Shown: in pieces, positions 54,867 to 61,379 of the stretch | How positions within the stretch are numbered: position 1 is the stretch's first letter | Layout: each line of letters starts with the position of its first letter | NCBI GenBank assembly: GCA_945861585.1 | Contig: CAMAVC010000003.1 | Coordinates: forward strand, 1-64,000 | DNA: 64,000 bases | Reading direction: 5' to 3' | Source: Planctomicrobium piriforme | Lineage (GTDB): Bacteria; Planctomycetota; Planctomycetia; Pirellulales; UBA1268 | The notes under the pieces: model-generated | Database searches by the model: none | Told to the model about the DNA's origin: nothing | Seen by the model: the letters and a program-made list of their open reading frames with translations, nothing else | Program-made: the position numbers and the translations under genes

Positions 54867-57011
54867 ATGACGTGCGCTCGGATGGACATTGGTGGCTTGT
54901 TGTTCTTTCTGGCCAGCCTGGCCTGCCTGCCATCGTGGGCAGCGGACCCGCGCGACGCCCTGCTGGAAACTGCCATGGCGCACTGGCAGATGGGCGACGG
55001 CGCGAAGTCCGCGAAGCATCCACTCACCCCAGTCGGCGCCGTCCAGTTGAACCTCGACGCCGAGGGCGCAGGGGCGACTCCCGGGGCGAAGGTCGCCCGC
55101 CTGCACGGGGGCTATTTCGACGCCGGCAAGGATCTCAACCTCAAGGGCGACCAATGCACGGTGTACCTGCGGGCCCGCGACCCGAGCGGGCGTTGGGGGC
55201 TGGCGCTCTTCGCCAAGCGGGGCACGCACGCCACCATCAATTTCAACCTCTTTGCCGTCGGCGATCGCATCGGCTTTGAACTGCACGGCAGCGCGGGCCT
55301 GAGAAGCCTCACGTTTCCTCGGGCAGAGATCAATGCCACGGCGTGGCATGATCTGATCGGCCGCTACGACGGCAAGACGCTCGAAATCATCTGCGACGAC
55401 AAGGTGATGGCGAGCGCCCCGTGGCAGGGAGGGAGTCTGATGCAGAGCGACGTGGCCCTGCTTATCGGCGCAGAAATGAACGATGGCCAGCCCGTCCGTC
55501 CGTTCAGTGGCGAGATCGAGGAGGCCGCCCTCTGGTCACGCGCGCTCAGCGACGACGAAATCGCCGTGCTCGTGCGGAAAGCGAGCCTGACGAAGCCGCC
55601 GATCAAGCCGAGCGTCCGGATTTCGCCGCTGCACATCCGCCCGCAGACGGGCAATGCCGGCGACGCGATCGCCTTTTATTGGCAGGGCCAGCATCACGTC
55701 TTCTATCTCCACCAAGGAAAATGGGCGCACACCGTCAGCACCGACCTGATTCATTGGAAAGACCTCCCGCCCGCCCTGTCGCCCTGCACCGATCCCGCTG
55801 GCCCGGATGCGCAATGCTGGACGGGCAGCGTCGTCGAGCACGACGGCACGTTTTACCTCTTCTACACCGGCCAGAATCCCCAAGACCCGAAGAGCGACCA
55901 GAAGGTGATGCTGGCGACGAGCCAGGATTTGATCACCTGGGAAAAACAGCCCAGGCGCACGTTCTATCCCGACGGCAAGATCTACTGGAGCAAGTCGATC
56001 AACGGGCCGATTCCCGGCATGGGCTATCACCACCAGGCCTTCCGCGACCCGGACGTGTTTTGGCATGAGGGCAAGAAGCAGTGGTGGATGATCTTCCACG
56101 CGCTCACCGCCGCAGGCCACGAGCCCTGCCTCGCGTTCTACACCTCGGATGATCTTCTGAACTGGACGCCACAGCCGCCGCTCGCCACCTACCCGGCGAA
56201 CGTGTCGCTCGATTGCGCCCACGCCGCGCCCCTGCAGGGGCAGTGGTTCGTCATCGCCGCCGACACGAGCTACACCTCGGCCCCTGCGCCCGAAGGCCCG
56301 TATCCGCCGGGCATGAAGCTCTACGACAGCGGCGATCTGTTCGTGCCGAAATCGCTGTTCGACGGCAAGCGCCGCGTGGCCTGGGGCTGGATTCGCGACC
56401 TGGAGGGCGACCGCGACGACGGCAAGCCGCAGTGGGGTGGCACGCTCTGCCTGCCTCGCGAGATCTATCCCGGACCGGCGGGCCAGCTCTATTCCCGTCC
56501 CGCTGCGGAGATCACGGCCGCCTTCACCGAAACCACCCTCGACCTGGCTTCTACACCGGCGCCGGACAGCACGAGCGGGACTTGGAAATACGCCGACGGC
56601 AAACTTGGCTGCGGCGACGATGGCGGCGCATGCCGCTTCAATGTCCCCGACGACTACATGATGCAAGGCACGTTCCAACTCGATCCGAAGGCTGTGCTGA
56701 CGATCACCATGCGGCAGCAGAAGGAAGGCAATGCCGGCTATCCGCTGGTCATCAGTCCGAAGACGCAGGAAGCGATCATCAGCCGCGCGGGCAACCGCTT
56801 CGGCCGCGGCGTCGAGCTCGATGCCTCCAAGCCCATTACGGTGCAGGCCTTCGTTCAGGGCGCGATCCTCGAGTGCTTCATCAACGGCAGGGAAGCGTTC
56901 ACCTGCCGGGCGTACGACCATTCCACGGGCGGCTTGAGCTTCGCCGTCGCCGGTGGGCAGATGACGATTCTCAACGTCGCCGTGAAAACCCTGCCCCGAA
57001 AGACGCCGTAG
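54867..57011 (+). CDS. Secreted GH32-like glycosidase with N-terminal LamG domain
   Basis: A 714-residue exported protein. The ATG at 54867 follows AGAAAGGAAT and begins the signal region (GLLFFLASLACLPSWA); an ATG at 54825 is possible. Residues about 45-245 are LamG-like. The five-bladed propeller of GH32 follows: WAHTVSTDLIHWKDLPPAL, DGTFYLFYTGQNP, HQAFRDPDVFW with the RDP motif, and FYTSDDLLNWTPQPPLATYP. The nucleophile motif WMNDPNG is replaced by a GNAGDAIAFYW stretch that keeps one Asp, and the acid/base Glu-Cys is Asp-Cys (SLDCAHAAPL). A C-terminal beta-sandwich ends the protein. Fructan hydrolysis is the family activity, but the altered acids make substrate and activity doubtful. Confidence 0.85.
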   Translation: MTCARMDIGGLLFFLASLACLPSWAADPRDALLETAMAHWQMGDGAKSAKHPLTPVGAVQLNLDAEGAGATPGAKVARLHGGYFDAGKDLNLKGDQCTVYLRARDPSGRWGLALFAKRGTHATINFNLFAVGDRIGFELHGSAGLRSLTFPRAEINATAWHDLIGRYDGKTLEIICDDKVMASAPWQGGSLMQSDVALLIGAEMNDGQPVRPFSGEIEEAALWSRALSDDEIAVLVRKASLTKPPIKPSVRISPLHIRPQTGNAGDAIAFYWQGQHHVFYLHQGKWAHTVSTDLIHWKDLPPALSPCTDPAGPDAQCWTGSVVEHDGTFYLFYTGQNPQDPKSDQKVMLATSQDLITWEKQPRRTFYPDGKIYWSKSINGPIPGMGYHHQAFRDPDVFWHEGKKQWWMIFHALTAAGHEPCLAFYTSDDLLNWTPQPPLATYPANVSLDCAHAAPLQGQWFVIAADTSYTSAPAPEGPYPPGMKLYDSGDLFVPKSLFDGKRRVAWGWIRDLEGDRDDGKPQWGGTLCLPREIYPGPAGQLYSRPAAEITAAFTETTLDLASTPAPDSTSGTWKYADGKLGCGDDGGACRFNVPDDYMMQGTFQLDPKAVLTITMRQQKEGNAGYPLVISPKTQEAIISRAGNRFGRGVELDASKPITVQAFVQGAILECFINGREAFTCRAYDHSTGGLSFAVAGGQMTILNVAVKTLPRKTP

Positions 57012-57027
57012 CAGCGCGGCGGCTCAC

Positions 57028-57447
57028 TCAGTCGCCGGCGATCTCGATGTCGAACGTGTTCCTGCCGGGCTTCACCGTGAAGGAAAACTTTTTCTTCAAT
57101 CCTTGGGGCGACTGGAGCGACGCGTTGGGATCAGTGTTGTTCATGAAGCTCTCCGACAGCGAGACGACGTGCTCGCCGACGATGGCCCCGCGGGCGGCGT
57201 CGGTGTAGTGAAGCGTGTAGCGACCGCTGGCATCGGTCGTTCCCGTCGATGCCCGGCCGCCGGCGGTGGGCTGAAAGAAGACCACGATATTCGCCATTGG
57301 CTGGTCGCTGCTCGCGACCTTCCCCGTGACTTCGCCGAGCGGCGGATACTTTGCCGTGCGGGAATTGCATCCACCCGCCAGGAGCAGGGCAGCGACGGCT
57401 GACAGCCGGAGGGCGGCGCTTCGCAAGGGATGAGCGTTCGTGGGCAT
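57028..57447 (-). CDS. Small lipoprotein with carboxypeptidase-regulatory-like fold
   Basis: A 139-residue lipoprotein with lipobox LLLAGGC (Cys27). The mature part has the beta-sandwich pattern GEVTGKVASSDQPMANIVVF, TGTTDASGRYTLHYT and GEHVVSLS, typical of the transthyretin-like domain found in many planctomycete small lipoproteins that sit behind DUF1559 genes. It lies 15 bases downstream of the DUF1559 gene. Confidence 0.88.
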   Translation of the reverse strand: MPTNAHPLRSAALRLSAVAALLLAGGCNSRTAKYPPLGEVTGKVASSDQPMANIVVFFQPTAGGRASTGTTDASGRYTLHYTDAARGAIVGEHVVSLSESFMNNTDPNASLQSPQGLKKKFSFTVKPGRNTFDIEIAGD

Positions 57448-57462
57448 GAAAAGCAGCGGGCG

Positions 57463-58470
57463 TCAGTACACAGGGTCAGCCAGCCCGTCATTGCGCGACA
57501 GGAGCCGCTCGAATGCCTGCCAGGAGGAGGCGGAAGCCGGCAGCCAAGGCGGAGGAGTCGCTTCGGTAAGAAACCGTCGGGGCGTATGCGAAATGGTTTC
57601 GGAAACAGTCCGCACGGATCCATCGCACATCAGGAATAACAGCTGGCCGGCGTGGCTGCTCGAAAAGCCGGCTGCTGCATAGTCGATCTCAGTGCTGTTG
57701 ATCGGCGCGTTGCCGCCGCCCAGGCACGCCCAGGGTGACCGCTGCTCATTTGTATTATTCGCAACCAGGGCAAGGGCAGCATTGCCGGCTGACCACTTCC
57801 GCTCGCCGAGCATGATCGTTTTGCTGAGGCCGTCGACGATCTGGTTGGGCTTCTGATTCGAATCACGCCAGAAGACTCCGTCGGCCTCCGGAGCCGGGGC
57901 CCACTGCGATGACGACCCGGCCGGACCGCCGAGAAGCCTCCCGCCACTGAAGTGCCACCCGTAACTCGAGTTGTTGGCCACGTAGCTCGAGGAGGTCGGA
58001 GCGATCCACCCGATGACCCCGAACTGAACCCCGATCTTGGGGTTGATATTCTGAAATTCGCTGTCGGACGGACAACGAAACCCTCGCAGGGGCGTCTGGA
58101 GATCGGCCTGCGAGCCTCCGTTTGAAACATGGTCGAAAGCCCGGCGTCGCCGGGGTGAGATCCTGTCGCCCAACGGCTCCTCGATGTAGGAGAGAATCTG
58201 GGCGCCCCACGACCACGTGGACTGGTTGTTGGAATCCCACGCGTTGCCGCTGAAGCCGGGCAGCACTCCGACATAACCGGCGGGAAAGAATCGCATGCCC
58301 GAGAGGTGGCTGTGCATGCCCAAGCCCAGCTGCTTGAGATTGTTGGTGCACGACGACCGCCGCGCCGACTCCCGAGCCGTCTGGACGGCCGGCAAGAGAA
58401 GGCCGACGAGCAGGCCGATGATGGCGATCACCACGAGCAGCTCGACGAGCGTGAAGCCGCGGCGGTGCAT
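57463..58470 (-). CDS. DUF1559 type IV pilin-like (pseudopilin) protein
   Basis: A 335-residue protein with the prepilin motif RRGFTLVELLVVIAIIGLL at the N-terminus, where cleavage before Phe and methylation are expected, followed by LLPAVQTARESARRSSCTNN (20 residues) and the DUF1559 body, ending in a H-x-G/DGS block (SSHAGQLLFLMCDGSVR). The family is hugely expanded in planctomycetes; its role is unknown beyond secretion-linked surface location. AGGATAGG precedes the ATG at 58470. Confidence 0.95.
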   Translation of the reverse strand: MHRRGFTLVELLVVIAIIGLLVGLLLPAVQTARESARRSSCTNNLKQLGLGMHSHLSGMRFFPAGYVGVLPGFSGNAWDSNNQSTWSWGAQILSYIEEPLGDRISPRRRRAFDHVSNGGSQADLQTPLRGFRCPSDSEFQNINPKIGVQFGVIGWIAPTSSSYVANNSSYGWHFSGGRLLGGPAGSSSQWAPAPEADGVFWRDSNQKPNQIVDGLSKTIMLGERKWSAGNAALALVANNTNEQRSPWACLGGGNAPINSTEIDYAAAGFSSSHAGQLLFLMCDGSVRTVSETISHTPRRFLTEATPPPWLPASASSWQAFERLLSRNDGLADPVY

Positions 58471-58535
58471 GATGCCTATCCTGTTGACTCGTCCATTATA
58501 GTTGCAGGTTGGCGATCTGCAGTCCGCGATGGTGT

Positions 58536-58553
58536 GACAGGCTGAAGCCTGTC
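58536..58553 (-). terminator. Hairpin directly after the PEP-CTERM gene stop
   Basis: GACAGGCT-GA-AGCCTGTC, a perfect 8 bp stem, starts immediately after the TAG stop of the PEP-CTERM gene. There is no T tract, so it may stabilise or end the message rather than act as a strong intrinsic terminator. Confidence 0.5.
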
Positions 58554-61133
58554 CTACGAGCGGCGGCGGCGGAGGCCCCACGCGGCGGCGGCGATGCCGA
58601 GGCCGGCGAGGGCCAGCGCACCCGGCTCGGGCACGATCACGAGGTTCACCTGGCCCGTGGTCGCCGTGTCGATCTGAAAGTACTTCCCGCTCGCACCGAC
58701 CGACGGCATCGTGCCGAGCGTGAGCACGCCGTCAGTGAACGTGCCGCCGGAGTAGTTGAAGAGCCGCCACTTCGTGTTGTCGGCCACCGTCGAGAAGTCG
58801 CCCGTGCCTGCCACGTTGAGCACGCCATCGAGCAGGAAATTGCCAGTCACCACGATGAGGTCGTTGATGCCGCCGCCGATGGTCGTGTCGGTGGCGATCA
58901 GTTCGAAATTCAGAATCGACGAATCGGCCAGCCCGAGCCCCGCCGTCATCGTCTGCGTGCCCGGGCTGTTGCCGGGAGCGAGGATGCCGCCCCCCGCCAC
59001 GGTGACGAGGCCGCTGATCGTGCCGGTGCCGCTGAGGATCGCCGCGTTCGCCACGTTCACGGCACTGGCGATCGATCCATTCACCGCGAGCGTGCCGGCC
59101 GAGATTGTGGTTAGCCCGGTGTAGGTGTTGCTGCCGGAGAGCGTGAGCAGGTTCTCGCCCGTCTTCTCGACTCCACCCGTGCCGCCGATCGCGGTCGACC
59201 GCGTGCCGCCGCCGGCAAACCGGGCGGTGCCGCCGCCGAGCGTGATCGCGGAGTTGTTGGCGACGCTGCCCGCTCCGGAGAACTCAAGCACGCCGGCGTT
59301 GATCGTCGTGGGGCCGGTGTAGGTCACCAGGCCGGAGTCGCCCGAGAACACCTGCGAGCCCGACCCGGTCTTGGTGATCGAAAGGGCGGAGTTGGTGGCC
59401 GAGCCTGGCGCATTGCGAAGGTAGCCGGCATACATGAACGACGTGCCGCTCGCCACGGCGACCGTGAGCGTGCTCGGCGTGTTGCTGACGTTCACCGAAG
59501 CGGCCTCGACGATCATGATGCCGCTGCCGCCGGAGGAATCGATGCCCGACACGGTCTGCGAAAAGCCCTCCGGGATGAACCGGGCATTCGTGGAGTTGGG
59601 CGTGTTGAAGACGAGCCTCGTGGTCGAGGGGAGGGCGCTGTTCGTGCCGAGCTTCAGGACACCGGCGGACTCGATCACTGCGTTACCCAGGAACGTGTTG
59701 GCCGTGCCTCCCATGACGACCTGGCTACCAAAGAGCACGTTGCCTGTGCCGGTGATGGCGGCCGTCCGAGTGGGAGCCGACGATGGCGAGAACCGTACGC
59801 TCCCGCCATTGAGCGTGATCGCGGAGTTGTTAGCGACGCTGCTCGATCCCGAAAACTCGAGCACGCCGGCGTTGATCGTCGTGGGGCCGGTGTAGGTCAC
59901 CTGGTCGGCGGCCCGGCCGGAGAATACCTGCGTGCCCGCACCGTCCTTGGTGATCGAGAGGACGCCGCTGGCGCTGCGGACATGCCCGGAATACGCGTAC
60001 GACGTGCCCGTCGCGACGTTCAGCGTGAGCGTGCTGTTGATACTGCCTTGTGTGTCCACGAGCCTCGGATTGACATTCGCGGCTCCCGCACTGTCGTCTA
60101 GGCCCGCGAAAGTCTGATTGGCTCGCATATAGAGCGCCAGTTGCGTGGCGCTCGCAGCGAACCGCAGGACGCCGTTGGTGGCGAAGGCATTGACGGCATC
60201 ATTCCGGATCCAGTTGTTGCTGATGATCGTGTCGCCCACGTAGGTGTTGTTGCTGCTGGCGAGAATGAAGCCGCCGTTGCCGTCCTTCGTGAAGCTGCCG
60301 GTGCCCGTGATGGCGCCGCTGTATGTCGTGACCGCGGCATTGATGATGTTTGCGGTGAGCGCCCCGCCATTGCCCAACGCGATGGTGCCGCCGCTGCCGC
60401 CGAGGCTGGTGAGCGTGACGGTTCGGCCGGCGAGATCGAGCACGCCGCCGTTGACGGTCACCGTGCTCGCGCCGAGAGCATTGGTATGCCCGAGGACCAG
60501 CGTGCCCTGGCTGACTGTGGTGGTGCCGTTGTAACCGGTATTGTTGCCGTTGAGCGTCCACGTGCCAGAGCCGGTCTTGGTAATCGCACTGCTGACGCCC
60601 GTAAAGTTCCCTGATTGGCTGATCGTGCCGCCGATGGTGCCGCTGGCGGCACCCGTGAGGGTCAAGGTGTTTGTTTGTCCGGAGGTCATAGCATCCGATC
60701 GAAAGGTCACGGCGCCGAGGCTGAGGTTGCCGGTATTTGCATTGAAGCCCTTGGACCCGTTGAAAAACACCCGAGCTTCGGGAGAGAACGTCTGGAGATT
60801 CGAGCTGTTGTTCGCAATGGAGTCCACTCCAACTGAGGTAAACTGAAGTGCGGCCCCGCTGGTCATCGTGTAGGCGGAGGCGGTGCTCGTGAAGGTGATG
60901 CTGCCGACATTTAAGTTCGAATTCCAATTGATCGCTGTTCCGCCGCTTCCGGCTGCGCCGAAGATGGCGTTCAGACCATGATTGAGGGGGCCGGCGGGGT
61001 TCCAGTTTGAATTCGTGGCGGTGTTGGCATCGGTGTTGCCAACCCACGTCCACGTTTGAGCGGAAGCGGTCTGCATGCCGGAGACGAGCAGTGCGGCGGC
61101 GACGACGAGGAGGTAAGAAATGCGAGTGTTCAT
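58554..61133 (-). CDS. PEP-CTERM surface protein with autotransporter-associated beta-strand repeats
   Basis: An 859-residue exported protein. After a signal (YLLVVAAALLVSGMQTASAQ, 20 residues) it consists of Gly/Ser/Thr/Asn-rich beta-helix repeats of the autotransporter-associated kind, at least five units of the form ITKTGSGTWTLNGNN or YTGPTTINAGVLEFSG. The C-terminus VPEPGALALAGLGIAAAAW followed by RRRRS is a PEP-CTERM sorting signal, read by an exosortase-type system. ATG 61133 gives the cleanest signal peptide; ATGs at 61145 and 61178 are in frame. It is divergent from the histidine kinase gene. Confidence 0.9.
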   Translation of the reverse strand: MNTRISYLLVVAAALLVSGMQTASAQTWTWVGNTDANTATNSNWNPAGPLNHGLNAIFGAAGSGGTAINWNSNLNVGSITFTSTASAYTMTSGAALQFTSVGVDSIANNSSNLQTFSPEARVFFNGSKGFNANTGNLSLGAVTFRSDAMTSGQTNTLTLTGAASGTIGGTISQSGNFTGVSSAITKTGSGTWTLNGNNTGYNGTTTVSQGTLVLGHTNALGASTVTVNGGVLDLAGRTVTLTSLGGSGGTIALGNGGALTANIINAAVTTYSGAITGTGSFTKDGNGGFILASSNNTYVGDTIISNNWIRNDAVNAFATNGVLRFAASATQLALYMRANQTFAGLDDSAGAANVNPRLVDTQGSINSTLTLNVATGTSYAYSGHVRSASGVLSITKDGAGTQVFSGRAADQVTYTGPTTINAGVLEFSGSSSVANNSAITLNGGSVRFSPSSAPTRTAAITGTGNVLFGSQVVMGGTANTFLGNAVIESAGVLKLGTNSALPSTTRLVFNTPNSTNARFIPEGFSQTVSGIDSSGGSGIMIVEAASVNVSNTPSTLTVAVASGTSFMYAGYLRNAPGSATNSALSITKTGSGSQVFSGDSGLVTYTGPTTINAGVLEFSGAGSVANNSAITLGGGTARFAGGGTRSTAIGGTGGVEKTGENLLTLSGSNTYTGLTTISAGTLAVNGSIASAVNVANAAILSGTGTISGLVTVAGGGILAPGNSPGTQTMTAGLGLADSSILNFELIATDTTIGGGINDLIVVTGNFLLDGVLNVAGTGDFSTVADNTKWRLFNYSGGTFTDGVLTLGTMPSVGASGKYFQIDTATTGQVNLVIVPEPGALALAGLGIAAAAWGLRRRRS
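59238..59328 (-). repeat. Internal duplication in the PEP-CTERM gene, unit 1
   Basis: About 91 bases (beginning GAGCGTGATCGCGGAGTTGT on the plus strand) nearly identical to 59811-59901, encoding the unit with YTGPTTINAGVLEFSG. Recent duplication or gene conversion between repeat units. Confidence 0.8.
59811..59901 (-). repeat. Internal duplication in the PEP-CTERM gene, unit 2
   Basis: Second unit of the pair starting at 59238; about seven base differences over 91 bases. Confidence 0.8.
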
Positions 61134-61254
61134 GAACCTAAAGCTCATGGGATTGGAATTGTCTGCAAACTGGAACATTGGGAAGTGCCCCCGGAAATGG
61201 AATCAGCACCCATCAGCATCTATCTAATAGACTAGGTCGCCGCCGGGGCCCGTT

Positions 61255-61272
61255 CATGTCGCATTTGATGCG
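61255..61272. promoter_or_regulatory. 18 bp palindromic motif, site B (CGCAT-N3-ATGCG)
   Basis: CATGTCGCATTTGATGCG, with CGCAT-TTG-ATGCG, in the divergent gap between the PEP-CTERM gene and the histidine kinase gene, 107 bases before the kinase start. See site A at 54699-54716. The T-rich stretch after it (CTGTTTTTTTGG) is also shared in outline. Confidence 0.45.
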
Positions 61273-61379
61273 GTTATGCTGTTTTTTTGGGTCAAAACGC
61301 CTGCGGGGGGGCCAGCGGCATGCAGAGGCTGCGGCGGCATGGCATCATTCCAGGAAGGCCAGGGACAGGACGCGACAGG

